Source: G963666935 sp963666935
GTDB taxonomy: Bacteria > Bacillota > Clostridia > Christensenellales > CAG-138
Direction: 5' to 3'
Assembly (NCBI GenBank): GCA_963666935.1
Contig: OY762936.1
Location: forward strand, 1,054,001-1,118,000
DNA length: 64,000 nt
The notes below the pieces were generated by a model, which searched no databases, was not told the origin of the DNA, and saw only the letters and a list, made by a program, of their open reading frames with translations. Below, in pieces: positions 1 through 8,642 of the stretch (position 1 is its first letter; each line of letters begins with the position of its first letter). A program made the position numbers and the translations under genes.

Positions 1-2
1 GT

Positions 3-140
3 GGCATGGGAAACATGGGGAACATCATGCAGATGGTGCAAATGCTGGGCGGCTTGCAAAATATGGGCAAGTCTCAAGGCGGAGGAGGGAATCCCATGCA
101 GCTGGCGCAGATGCTCGGAGGTCTGATGGGGAAAAAGTAA
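3..140 (+). CDS. C-terminal end of an unknown Met/Gly/Gln-rich protein (partial)
   Basis: An open frame enters from the left edge and stops with TAA at 138-140, giving 45 visible residues. They are rich in Met, Gly and Gln and contain a near-duplicated motif: MQMVQMLGGL early and MQLAQMLGGLMG at the end, separated by a glycine-rich linker. Such M/Q/G tails occur on small low-complexity bacterial proteins, but I do not recognise a family. It reads in the same direction as the nth gene that follows about 60 bases later. The start and most of the protein lie outside the window. Confidence 0.55.
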   Translation, partial: GMGNMGNIMQMVQMLGGLQNMGKSQGGGGNPMQLAQMLGGLMGKK

Positions 141-199
141 CTTGCGTCGCTGACTGCTTCGCATGTATAATGAATTGCCAAATCACGGAAGGATTTATG

Positions 200-859
200 A
201 TGATGCGAGAGACCAAGACGGCAAAGGCACAGCGCACGCAAAAGATATTAGAGTCATTGGCCGAAACCTACCCCGACGCGGTGCCGCAGCTGATATTTTC
301 TACTCCGTTCGAGTTGCTTGTAGCCACGGTGCTTTCGGCACAGTGTACGGATCAGCGCGTAAATCAGGTGACAAAAGAGCTCTTCCCCGTATACGGTACG
401 CCGGAAAAGATGGCGGCGGCCACGAAGGAAGAGCTGATTCCTTATATCAAAAGCTGTGGGCTTTATCAAAATAAGAGCAAAAATCTTGCGGCATTGGCTA
501 GAATACTGGTAAAGGAATATGGGGGACAAGTCCCTAGGGACCGGGAAGCGCTCATGGAGCTACCGGGCGTGGGCCGCAAGACCGCCAACGTGGTAATATC
601 CAACGCGTTCGGAATTCCGGCCATAGCCGTGGATACCCACGTGTTCCGGGTGGCAAACCGGACAGGCCTTGCGGAGGCGAAGGACGTATGGAACACGGAG
701 CGCCAGCTCATGCAGGCGATCCCAGAGGAACAGTGGTCCGTCGCACACCATTGGCTGATTTTCCATGGGCGGCGAGTTTGTTTTGCCCGCAATCCAAAAT
801 GTGAAATCTGTACGGTTTCCCGGTATTGCAAAAAGAGGATGAGCGAGGAGCAAAAGTAA
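200..859 (+). CDS. nth: Endonuclease III (DNA glycosylase/AP lyase)
   Basis: Base-excision repair enzyme that removes oxidised pyrimidines and nicks abasic sites. About 219 residues, normal for the family. The helix-hairpin-helix reads LPGVGRKTANVV, with the catalytic lysine near 127 and the catalytic aspartate in VDTHVFR near 145. The C-terminus carries the [4Fe-4S] ligands Cys 194, 201, 204 and 210 with the exact C-X6-C-X2-C-X5-C spacing. Three consecutive ATGs at 197, 200 and 203 follow GGAAGGA (187-193); 200 or 203 gives the better spacing. The stop lies one base before the obg start, so the two are probably cotranscribed. Confidence 0.93.
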   Translation: MMRETKTAKAQRTQKILESLAETYPDAVPQLIFSTPFELLVATVLSAQCTDQRVNQVTKELFPVYGTPEKMAAATKEELIPYIKSCGLYQNKSKNLAALARILVKEYGGQVPRDREALMELPGVGRKTANVVISNAFGIPAIAVDTHVFRVANRTGLAEAKDVWNTERQLMQAIPEEQWSVAHHWLIFHGRRVCFARNPKCEICTVSRYCKKRMSEEQK

Positions 860-860
860 A

Positions 861-2129
861 ATGCAGTTTGTTGATAAGACAAAAATCTTCATTAAGGCCG
901 GAGACGGAGGCGATGGTTGCGTCAGCTTTCACCGGGAGAAATACGTTGCCCGGGGCGGTCCGGACGGAGGCGACGGCGGATTGGGCGGCAGCATCGTATT
1001 CGTGGCGGACGAAGGCATGAACACACTGCTGGATTTCCGCTTCACGCGCCATTACCGGGCGGAGCGGGGCGAGAACGGCAAGGCGGCCATGTCCCGGGGG
1101 AAGAACGGACAGGATCTATACATCAAGGTGCCGGTGGGAACGCTGGTGCGAGATATTTCTACCGGAAGAATTGTTGCGGATATGAATAAGCCCGGCCGCA
1201 GCAGGGTTGTTTTGCACGGAGGACGAGGAGGCAGGGGAAACGCCAGATTTGCCACGCCCACCAGGCAGGCTCCACGGTTTTCACAGCCGGGCCAAAAGAC
1301 GCTGGAGCACCAAGTGGAACTGGAGCTCAAGACCATTGCAGACGTGGGCCTGCTGGGGCTCCCCAACGTGGGCAAGAGCACGATCCTTTCGATTTTGACC
1401 AGCGCCAAGCCCAAGATTGCCAACTATCACTTCACCACTCTTACGCCCAATCTAGGCGTGGTGAGGCGCTATGATACCAGCTTTGTGCTAGCGGATATTC
1501 CGGGCCTAATTGAGGGTGCAGCACAAGGCGCTGGACTGGGCCACGATTTTCTCCGACATGTGGAGCGTACACGGATGCTGATTCATGTGGTGGATATTTC
1601 GGGCTGCGAAGGCCGCGATCCCCTTACGGATTACCGCCAGATCAACGCGGAACTGGAAATGTTTAGCCCACGGTTGGCTGAGATTCCCCAGATCATAGCT
1701 GCAAACAAAATGGATCTGACGGGCGCGGAAGATAACCTTGCGGCTTTTCGGGAAGCGCTAAAGGATGAAAACGTCCCAATTTTCCCGGTTTCGGCGGCAA
1801 CGGTCAGCGGGTTTGAACCGCTGCTGGATGAAGTGGTTAAAATTCTCGCTCGCCTGCCAAAGCCGTTCGAGTTTGAAGAAGAGGACATGGTGGAGGGCCG
1901 CAAGTACGAGCCTGGGTTTGAAATTACTCGGGACGGCGATGTGCTTGTGGTGTCTGGCGGAAGTGTGGACTACCTTATGGATACCACATACGCGGAGGAC
2001 GAGGACTCCATGCGCCGGTTCCAGCAAATTTTGATTAAAGAAGGCATTATTGATGCGCTTCGGGCGCAGGGCGCCACAGAGGAAAGCACCATTCGCATGG
2101 GCGAGTGGGAATTTGATTTTATTGAATAA
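861..2129 (+). CDS. obg: Obg family GTPase (CgtA)
   Basis: Essential ribosome-associated GTPase involved in 50S maturation, stress and, in spore formers, sporulation. 422 residues. The glycine-rich Obg fold occupies about 1-158 (GDGGDGC, GGPDGGDGG), the G domain about 159-330 with P-loop LGLPNVGKST (166-174) and a DIPGLIEGA switch II, and the OCT domain fills the last 80 residues. The ATG follows GAGGAG inside the end of nth. yhbY begins 13 bases after the stop, as in many Bacillota. Confidence 0.96.
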   Translation: MQFVDKTKIFIKAGDGGDGCVSFHREKYVARGGPDGGDGGLGGSIVFVADEGMNTLLDFRFTRHYRAERGENGKAAMSRGKNGQDLYIKVPVGTLVRDISTGRIVADMNKPGRSRVVLHGGRGGRGNARFATPTRQAPRFSQPGQKTLEHQVELELKTIADVGLLGLPNVGKSTILSILTSAKPKIANYHFTTLTPNLGVVRRYDTSFVLADIPGLIEGAAQGAGLGHDFLRHVERTRMLIHVVDISGCEGRDPLTDYRQINAELEMFSPRLAEIPQIIAANKMDLTGAEDNLAAFREALKDENVPIFPVSAATVSGFEPLLDEVVKILARLPKPFEFEEEDMVEGRKYEPGFEITRDGDVLVVSGGSVDYLMDTTYAEDEDSMRRFQQILIKEGIIDALRAQGATEESTIRMGEWEFDFIE

Positions 2130-2142
2130 TTGGAGGAAGAAA

Positions 2143-2427
2143 ATGACGGGAAAACAGAGGTCGGCGCTGCGAGCCATGGCAAACACCGTGCAGCCCGTTT
2201 TTCAAATCGGGAAGGGCGGTATCGGCGAAGCCATGGTTCAACAGCTGGATCTGGCATTGGAAGCCCGGGAATTGATCAAGATTAGCGTCCTTGAAACGGC
2301 GGATGTAACGGCACGGGAGGCACTTGAGCAGCTCGCGGGCGCTTTGGACGCGGAACCGGTTCAGTGCATCGGCCGCAAAATTGCCCTTTACAGGCGTAGC
2401 AGAGAGAACCCGAAAATCGAGGTCTAA
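2143..2427 (+). CDS. yhbY: YhbY-family RNA-binding protein (CRM domain)
   Basis: Small ribosome-associated RNA-binding protein of 94 residues, the usual size. It shows the CRM-domain pattern: basic N-terminus, the loop FQIGKGGIGEAMV in place of the usual GxxG, and the ending IGRKIALYRRS. The ATG at 2143 is preceded by TTGGAGG (2130-2136), so the open frame further upstream inside obg is not used. The TAA at 2425-2427 overlaps the stop of the convergent minus-strand gene. Confidence 0.9.
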   Translation: MTGKQRSALRAMANTVQPVFQIGKGGIGEAMVQQLDLALEARELIKISVLETADVTAREALEQLAGALDAEPVQCIGRKIALYRRSRENPKIEV

Positions 2428-3260
2428 TGGCCCTTTTGTGCGGAACCGGAGATGAAGAAGGAAATCGTTCCGAAGCTGACGCAGGCAGCGGCAACCAGCC
2501 GGTAATACAGAGGGTACTTCACGAAAAACGATGCCGCGAATAGTCCGGCGGCGGCCAGCAGGTAATACCAGATCCTTCCCGACGAGAAGGTCAGCGAGGC
2601 CGCCTCTTTGCGTTTGGCTTTCTGCAGTCGAAGCTCCTGCAAAACCGACTTGTCAATTTCAGCGTCACTTGGAATTAGGCGACGCTTTTCTTCCTCGGAA
2701 AGGATCGCTTCCAGACTGACGAACTGAAAGCGGAGTTCCTGATAGCCGCTGCAGGCCATGGCTGCCCGCTTGTCAATTTCGGAAGTGTGAAAGACAGTGA
2801 CACAGGTGCATTCGCGATTTTTGGCAGCCCGGCAGGCAGACAGAAGATCATCCTCGCTCACCGGCGCGGCTTTGCAGGCCGTGTAGATCAAATGATTGCC
2901 CGAAAACGTATCGGGATGGGCCTTCACAAACCTGCGAATTTGCGCGAGCTGTTTTTCTTTCGTAAAAAGCAGCAGTTTTTTTCTCAGCAGTTCGCCGCCG
3001 ATTCGGCGGCGTTCCTTTATTAGAAACCGATCCAGTCGAATGCTCTTGATCAGCTCTATGGCTACGCATAAGAATCCAAGCGTCGCCGCGGAAAGCAGCA
3101 CCGCCATGATGCTGTTGGATACACTGGATTTAAACCACAGGTACATGCAGACAAAAAGAATTAGGCGCAGCGCGATAAAGTCCACAATACGGGCCACCAT
3201 GCTGCGGCCGCCGTACATTTTCCGCTTGTAATAGTTGATCAGTTTTCGCTTGTCGCTCAT
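2424..3260 (-). CDS. Unknown membrane protein with N- and C-terminal hydrophobic hairpins
   Basis: 278 residues, family not recognised. Two hydrophobic segments near the N-terminus (about 24-41 and 49-70) are followed by a charged segment of about 150 residues, probably cytosolic, then two more hydrophobic helices (about 231-247 and 252-270). The soluble part has a VSEDDLLSACRAAKNREC stretch that vaguely recalls proteins with a restriction-endonuclease-like fold, but I see no catalytic signature. The gene opposes its neighbours: it converges on yhbY, the stop codons overlapping by two bases, and diverges from nadD-yqeK. Confidence 0.7.
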   Translation of the reverse strand: MSDKRKLINYYKRKMYGGRSMVARIVDFIALRLILFVCMYLWFKSSVSNSIMAVLLSAATLGFLCVAIELIKSIRLDRFLIKERRRIGGELLRKKLLLFTKEKQLAQIRRFVKAHPDTFSGNHLIYTACKAAPVSEDDLLSACRAAKNRECTCVTVFHTSEIDKRAAMACSGYQELRFQFVSLEAILSEEEKRRLIPSDAEIDKSVLQELRLQKAKRKEAASLTFSSGRIWYYLLAAAGLFAASFFVKYPLYYRLVAAACVSFGTISFFISGSAQKGH

Positions 3261-3301
3261 GTTATCACCTCAGTGGGTATTATTGACAGGGCTGGATAAG
3301 C

Positions 3302-3330
3302 TATACATAAGGATGAATTTGGTATATAAT
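3302..3330 (+). promoter_or_regulatory. Sigma-A-type promoter of nadD-yqeK-rsfS
   Basis: TATACA (3302-3307), a 17-base spacer and a perfect TATAAT (3325-3330), ending 26 bases before the nadD ATG. A consensus TTGACA at 3283-3288 lies upstream without a well-spaced partner. Confidence 0.6.
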
Positions 3331-3356
3331 AATGGCAGTAGAAAGGGACAATCACG

Positions 3357-4508
3357 ATGCGGATTGCCATGTTTGGCGGAAGCTTTAACCCCATCCACAA
3401 CGGCCATATCGAAATTATCCGGGCGGTAAAAGAAAAGTTCGGGTTAGAAAAAGTGTTCTTCGTTGTTGCAAACGACCCCCCGCATAAGGCAATTGAGGGG
3501 CATGTACCGGCAAAAACGCGCTTTGAAATGGTAAAGCTTGCCCTATTCGGGATTGCGGGCATGGAGGAAAGCGATCTGGAGCTTCTACGGGAGGGCAAGA
3601 GCTACACCATATTGACGGTGGAAGAGCTGAAGCGGTTGTATCCCAACGACGAGCTGTTTTTGATTATTGGCGCGGACATGGTGTCAACGCTGGATACTTG
3701 GCACTGCGCTGGGCGGCTGATACAAAGCGTCGGAGTGATTGCCATTGACCGGCCGGAAGCGCCAGGCACGGCCGAGGCCGTAAAAAGGCTCAACGGTGCG
3801 TATGGGGCAAACATTGTCATATCTGGCGTTACGGGTCCCGATCTTTCCTCCACGCAAATCCGTGAGGCTGTTTTCTTGGCGAAACCAATTACGGGTATGG
3901 TGCCCGAAGGGGTGGAACGGTTCATTTACGAGAATATGCTTTATATGCCGGAGCAGATCGAATGGATTGCGGCACAGCTAAAAAAAACCATCGGCTTCAA
4001 GCGGTATTTTCACACGGCTGGCGTCATGCGTACAGCTGCGGCGCTGGCGCACAGATACGGTGTTGATTTGGAGCAGGCGCGGCTGGCCGCGCTCTTGCAC
4101 GATTGCGCAAAGGTCTCAAAAGAAGAACAAAAAAAGCTTGCTGATATTTACGGGATTGAGCCAACACGGTATGCCCAATCGGTACTTCATGGTCCATTGG
4201 GCGCCCGGCGGGCAAGGGAGGAATACAAGGTCACGGACGAAGCGGTGCTTCAAGCCATCGCTGTGCACACCGTATGCCGGGCTAAAATGTCCGCTTTGGA
4301 CAAGGTGATTTATCTTGCGGATAAAATCGAACCTGGCAGAGAGTTTGAGGGCGTGGGGAAAATACGGGCTGCAGCGGAAATCGGATTAGACGAGGGAACT
4401 CTGGCCTGCATAGAGTACACAATGGAATATTTAAAAGAAAAAGGCTTGGCGGTGGACCCAGAAACCTATGCCGCAAAAGAAGAATTAATTAAAAAAATCA
4501 GGAGGTAA
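3357..4508 (+). CDS. nadD: Fusion of nicotinate-nucleotide adenylyltransferase (NadD) and YqeK HD hydrolase
   Basis: 383 residues with two enzymes in one chain. Residues 1-190 are NadD, which adenylylates nicotinate mononucleotide in NAD synthesis: MFGGSFNPIHNGH nucleotidyltransferase motif, then the SSTQIREA motif near 165. Residues about 195-380 are a YqeK-type HD domain: YFHTAGV, then LLHDCAK holding the metal-binding His-Asp pair, then AVHTV. YqeK homologues split Ap4A symmetrically. In Bacillus subtilis the two are separate adjacent genes; the fusion is known in some Clostridia. RBS GAAAGGG lies nine bases before the ATG. The last codons contain the ribosome site of rsfS. Confidence 0.93.
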   Translation: MRIAMFGGSFNPIHNGHIEIIRAVKEKFGLEKVFFVVANDPPHKAIEGHVPAKTRFEMVKLALFGIAGMEESDLELLREGKSYTILTVEELKRLYPNDELFLIIGADMVSTLDTWHCAGRLIQSVGVIAIDRPEAPGTAEAVKRLNGAYGANIVISGVTGPDLSSTQIREAVFLAKPITGMVPEGVERFIYENMLYMPEQIEWIAAQLKKTIGFKRYFHTAGVMRTAAALAHRYGVDLEQARLAALLHDCAKVSKEEQKKLADIYGIEPTRYAQSVLHGPLGARRAREEYKVTDEAVLQAIAVHTVCRAKMSALDKVIYLADKIEPGREFEGVGKIRAAAEIGLDEGTLACIEYTMEYLKEKGLAVDPETYAAKEELIKKIRR

Positions 4509-4512
4509 CAAT

Positions 4513-4884
4513 TTGGAACAGACAGCACGCGAACAAGTCATGAAGATCTGTGAGGTTTTGGACAACAAAAAGGCGCTGGAGATCAAGGCCCTTTATGTTG
4601 CGGACAAGACGATCGTGGCCGAGTGGTTTGTCATTTGCTCCGGCCGCGCGGTGACACAGGTTAAGACGTTGTGCGAGGAGCTGAAGGACAAGGCTTTTGA
4701 GATGGGCCTTGAGATCAGGCGCATGGAAGGTTATCATGAAGGGCGCTGGATCGTGGTGGATTTCGGACACATTCTCGTGCACATTTTCCATCCCGAAGAG
4801 CGGGAATATTTCAAGATGGAGCGGCTCTGGGAAGATGACCCGAGCAACTGTATCGATTATTCCAAAGAGCACGGGGAGTCATAA
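4513..4884 (+). CDS. rsfS: Ribosomal silencing factor RsfS (Iojap family)
   Basis: 123 residues. The family binds uL14 on the 50S subunit and blocks subunit joining when nutrients are scarce. Typical features are the start LDNKKALEIKALYV, the central VICSGRAVTQVK and the end VVDFGHILVHIFHPEEREYF. The start is TTG, set by a perfect AGGAGG at 4500-4505 that overlaps the last codons of nadD-yqeK; no ATG fits. The nadD-yqeK-rsfS order is conserved in Bacillota. Confidence 0.93.
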   Translation: MEQTAREQVMKICEVLDNKKALEIKALYVADKTIVAEWFVICSGRAVTQVKTLCEELKDKAFEMGLEIRRMEGYHEGRWIVVDFGHILVHIFHPEEREYFKMERLWEDDPSNCIDYSKEHGES

Positions 4885-4888
4885 AATA

Positions 4889-4916
4889 AACCGGCAAAGC
4901 GTCTGCTTTGCCGGTT
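4889..4916. terminator. Bidirectional terminator between rsfS and the carboxypeptidase
   Basis: Perfect 12-bp stem with a four-base GTCT loop (arms 4889-4900 and 4905-4916). On the minus strand it is followed by TTTATTTTAT, so it probably serves the convergent gene as well as rsfS. Confidence 0.75.
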
Positions 4917-4932
4917 CTGGTATTTTAAAAAA

Positions 4933-6312
4933 TCAACGGCGCCTGCGGCGTATCTTGCGCATACGGCGCTTTTTGCGTTTGGCCTCCCGTATGGCGATGG
5001 CGCGGATCAGCAGGAAGATAGATAGGATCGCAACGGATACCATGACGTAAAAGATCCATGAATTGCCGGAGGACTCCCTTGTTTCTTCTACGGAAAGATC
5101 TGGGGTGGAAGAAGCGTTGGTCTGGGATTCTATGCTGCCGATTTCTATGACGTCCCGGGAAGCCACAAGATCCGCGGAAAACAGCTCTGTGCCCTGATAG
5201 GTGTATGTGACGGTGCCCACCACGTCTCCCGCCGAGATCGGGGCAGAGAGGGCGCCGCCCTTGAAGCTGCAAGTGTGCTCAATGGAAGCGGCGTTGGCCT
5301 TGAGCCCTTCCGTTTTTTCCTTGAGCCCGGCCACAATTTTGCCGGCTAGATCCACATTTAGGGTGAGATTTCCCTCTTCCGCATCGTCAAAGATGGCGTT
5401 TGTGACAGGCTCCACCATTGAAGTGGACAGCCCTAATTCCGTGGCGCTGATAGAATAGTAATTGCTGAATCCCCAATCAAAGAATTTTGCAGCATTTTCA
5501 AATCGGTAGTTGGTACTTACGGCGTTCTCATAATCGCCAAAGAGCACCAGAATCAGTTCCGTGCCGTCTTTTTTTGCCGCAGCCACCAAACACCTTCCGG
5601 CCTGAACGGTGTCGCCGGTTTTTATGCCGATGGCGTAGCGATATTCATAACTGTTATCACCCTCTTTGGTGTAAATCAGCTTATTGGTATTCTGAAGATG
5701 ATACCCGTCGGAATCCCATTGAGAGGCCGGCACATCGAATGTTTTCGAATTTACGATTTTGCAAAAGGTCTCGTTTTGCATGGCATACCGGGTCAAGAGC
5801 GCCATGTCGTAGGCGGTGGTATAATGGTCCTCCCGGTGTAGGCCGTTGGATTTACTGTAATGCGTGTTCACCATGCCGAGTTCTGCGGCCTTTTGATTCA
5901 TCATTTCTACGAAGGCGGATTCGCTGCCCGCCACATAGGCCGCCAAAGCGCTAGCGGCATCGTTGCCGGATGGAAGCATCGTGCCGTAGAGCAGGTCAAG
6001 AACTCGGAACTGTTCGTTTTTGACAAACCCCATCAGGGAGCCTTTTGTGTCAAAATCCGTGCCCACGTCCACCGTTGCGTTCAAATCGCTGCAGTTTTCG
6101 AGAACCAGAATGCAAGTCATTATTTTGGTGGTGCTGGCAGGATAAGATTGTTCCGTACTGCTCTTTTCATACAGTACGGTACCCGACGTAGCGTCCATGA
6201 GGCAGATGTATGGCGTGGTAACGCTTGGAGGCGTAGTATCTGCCAGGGCGCTGGTACAGAAAAATGAGAAAATTAGGATGCAGATCAGCATCCCTATGGA
6301 CAATCGCTTCAA
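4933..6312 (-). CDS. dacF: Secreted D-alanyl-D-alanine carboxypeptidase (S11, DacF/PBP5 type)
   Basis: Trims the terminal D-Ala of peptidoglycan peptides outside the membrane. About 459 residues. A signal peptide ends near CTSALA, followed by the penicillin-binding motifs STTK (about 60-63), SGN (115-117) and KTG (231-233). After a C-terminal beta domain there is a transmembrane helix (about 413-432) and a very basic cytosolic tail, whereas classical DacF uses an amphipathic anchor. The best start is TTG at 6312, nine bases after AAAGGA; the longer frame from 6336 adds eight residues containing that ribosome site. Confidence 0.9.
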   Translation of the reverse strand: MKRLSIGMLICILIFSFFCTSALADTTPPSVTTPYICLMDATSGTVLYEKSSTEQSYPASTTKIMTCILVLENCSDLNATVDVGTDFDTKGSLMGFVKNEQFRVLDLLYGTMLPSGNDAASALAAYVAGSESAFVEMMNQKAAELGMVNTHYSKSNGLHREDHYTTAYDMALLTRYAMQNETFCKIVNSKTFDVPASQWDSDGYHLQNTNKLIYTKEGDNSYEYRYAIGIKTGDTVQAGRCLVAAAKKDGTELILVLFGDYENAVSTNYRFENAAKFFDWGFSNYYSISATELGLSTSMVEPVTNAIFDDAEEGNLTLNVDLAGKIVAGLKEKTEGLKANAASIEHTCSFKGGALSAPISAGDVVGTVTYTYQGTELFSADLVASRDVIEIGSIESQTNASSTPDLSVEETRESSGNSWIFYVMVSVAILSIFLLIRAIAIREAKRKKRRMRKIRRRRR

Positions 6313-6511
6313 AATAAGTGGTCCTTTCCAATTCAAAACAAAATTTTGCGCCTAATTAGTATATCAAATAAAGTCGGTTTTTGTACAGCCCCCAAGGGGG
6401 AAAACTACATACATTAACACATAATGTTTACAAATGTGCGTTTTCTTTTATGACACTTATGATATAATGAATAACATAGGTGCGGTATATTTTTTTCTTT
6501 GGGAGGTAATT

Positions 6512-7195
6512 ATGGCCAAGCGAATACTGCTTGTAGACGACGAGCCGCTGATTTTAAAAGGGCTGAAGTTCGCATTGGAACAGGACGGATATGAAATCGA
6601 TTCCGCCCAAGATGGCGAACAAGCTCTGGAAAAGATGCAAAAAGGCGGATATGATCTCGTTTTACTGGACGTGATGCTTCCCAAGATGTCAGGCATTGAG
6701 GTGTGCCAAGCCATGCGCGAGAGTAGCGATGTGCCCATCATCATGCTTACGGCCAAGGGCGAGGATATGGATAAGATCCTGGGTCTTGAATATGGTGCCG
6801 ACGACTACATGACAAAACCGTTCAACATTCTAGAGGTAAAGGCGCGCATCAAGAGCATTCTGCGCCGGGCCGGCAGTAAAAAAGAAGAGACCAGGCTGGT
6901 GATGACCACGGGCGATATCACCATCAACATCGGTAGCCGGAACGTGCGGGCCCACGGCGAAAATGTAAGCCTCACTACCAAGGAGTTTGACTTGCTCCAC
7001 CTGCTCATGACTGAGATCGGCAAAATTTTCAGCAGGGACGAGCTCTTAGAGACGATCTGGGGCGTGGACTACATCGGGGATTTCCGTACGGTGGATGTGC
7101 ATATCCGCAGGCTGCGGGAGAAGATAGAGGTGGATCCTGCAAATCCGAAGCATATCATGACGAAGTGGGGAGTGGGGTATTACTTTGTGGAGTAA
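6512..7195 (+). CDS. OmpR/PhoP-family response regulator
   Basis: 227 residues. The receiver domain has DDE acid residues at 9-11, phosphoacceptor Asp53 in LLDVMLPK, and Lys102 in MTKPF; a winged-helix DNA-binding domain of the OmpR class fills about 130-227 (KEFDLLHLL, DVHIRRLREKIE). The ATG at 6512 has GGGAGG at 6501-6506. A TATAAT at 6463-6468 lies upstream without a clear -35. The frame overlaps the kinase start, so the pair is translationally coupled. It belongs to the same broad group as PhoP, WalR and MtrA; the sequence alone does not show which. Confidence 0.93.
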   Translation: MAKRILLVDDEPLILKGLKFALEQDGYEIDSAQDGEQALEKMQKGGYDLVLLDVMLPKMSGIEVCQAMRESSDVPIIMLTAKGEDMDKILGLEYGADDYMTKPFNILEVKARIKSILRRAGSKKEETRLVMTTGDITINIGSRNVRAHGENVSLTTKEFDLLHLLMTEIGKIFSRDELLETIWGVDYIGDFRTVDVHIRRLREKIEVDPANPKHIMTKWGVGYYFVE

Positions 7196-8642
7196 AGTTT
7201 TTGGATCCATGCGGGCGCGCATGATCGGGATATACCTGTTTATCACCATATGCGCGCTGTTTTTTATCAGTCAACTGGTTTCAAGATACATGGAGGAGTT
7301 TCTGGTTTCTCAAAGGACGCAGACACAGCTTCAGGAAACTACCCGCCTCGCTCTTGAAATTGGTTCGGAAATTACTGTCGCGGACGCCAATACAATTTTT
7401 CAGAACATTCAGGAACGCGCCTACTCCATGGGGGGACGCGTTTTGGTGCTGGACACGGATGCTGTCGTGCAGGCTGATTCTGCATCCCAGCAGAACGGAT
7501 ACCTTTTGCCTTATCGCGAGGTTCGGGACGTCCTAATTGGTGGAATGGAATCCTCCTACGGCTTTCATCATATTGTAAGAGGTCCCGAGGTGGGGGGGCT
7601 GCTTGCTGCGGGCGACGATTCCGTATGGACCGTTTATTATACGGCACCCATCACCAGCGGGGGTGTCTATGTTGGGGCACTGCTTTTCTCAGCGTCCGTG
7701 CAAGATGTTGTGGATAGCGTGGCGGAGGTGACAAGGCAGATCACATTGATATTTGTCATTATGATTGTGACAATTATCATACTGATTTTCCTGTTGTCCG
7801 GCTGGCTGACCCGGCCCATCGTGGCGCTCACTGCCGCAATCCGCAAGATGGGCACGCAGGGATACGGTGTCCGGGTTAAGGTTTCGGGGAAAGATGAAAT
7901 TGCTGAGCTGGGTACGGCATTTAACCGTATGAGCGAACGCATTGAGGATCATGACCGGATACGGGACGAGTTTATCGCAAACGCTTCTCATGAGCTGAAA
8001 ACGCCGTTGTCTGCCATGAAGATCCTTTCAGAATCCATTCTCTACCAGGAGAATACGAACCCGTCGATTATGCGGGAGTTCTTCCTGGATGTGAACCACG
8101 AAGTGGATCGACTCTCACGAATCATTACGGATTTGCTGCGGTTGGTGCAGGAGGACCGGGGAGTGAATGAAATTAAGCCGGAAAAAGTCCGGCTGGATGA
8201 GATGGCTGCTCGGGTTTGCGAGAGGTTGGAGCCGCTCAGCGCATATAAAAATATTGAGCTTCTAGCCGACCTGCAGCCGGTGACGGCAAGCGTAGAGCCT
8301 CTTCAAATGGAACAGGTGATGACCAATCTGGTGGAAAATTCTATCAAATATACCGACGAGGGCAGCGTGAAGATGTTGGTTTATCAGGATCGTAAGGAGG
8401 CCGTCTTCCAAGTAGAGGACACAGGAATTGGCATTCCCGAGGATGCGATCCCGCACCTCTTCGAACGGTTTTACCGGGTAGACAAGGCAAGATCCCGGGG
8501 TACGGGCGGAACCGGATTAGGGCTTGCCATTGCCGAAAAGATTGTAGCGCGCCACGGCGGGCACATTGATGTTGAGAGTAAGGTGGGAGAGGGAAGTACA
8601 TTCTTTGTTCGCCTACCGAACCAAGAGGAGGCGGAGGTATGA
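7185..8642 (+). CDS. Membrane sensor histidine kinase with HAMP domain
   Basis: Up to 485 residues. TM1 (about 14-32), an extracytoplasmic sensor of about 150 residues, TM2 (about 186-205), HAMP (about 206-258), HisKA with the phosphoacceptor in NASHELKTPL (His269), then HATPase_c with N box NLVENSIKYT, G1 box DTGIGIP and G2 box GTGGTGLGLAI. Partner of the preceding regulator, whose end it overlaps by 11 bases. The start is TTG at 7185 or the ATG at 7209; GTGGGG upstream fits the TTG. The kinase stop overlaps the next start as ATGA. Confidence 0.93.
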   Translation: MWSKVFGSMRARMIGIYLFITICALFFISQLVSRYMEEFLVSQRTQTQLQETTRLALEIGSEITVADANTIFQNIQERAYSMGGRVLVLDTDAVVQADSASQQNGYLLPYREVRDVLIGGMESSYGFHHIVRGPEVGGLLAAGDDSVWTVYYTAPITSGGVYVGALLFSASVQDVVDSVAEVTRQITLIFVIMIVTIIILIFLLSGWLTRPIVALTAAIRKMGTQGYGVRVKVSGKDEIAELGTAFNRMSERIEDHDRIRDEFIANASHELKTPLSAMKILSESILYQENTNPSIMREFFLDVNHEVDRLSRIITDLLRLVQEDRGVNEIKPEKVRLDEMAARVCERLEPLSAYKNIELLADLQPVTASVEPLQMEQVMTNLVENSIKYTDEGSVKMLVYQDRKEAVFQVEDTGIGIPEDAIPHLFERFYRVDKARSRGTGGTGLGLAIAEKIVARHGGHIDVESKVGEGSTFFVRLPNQEEAEV

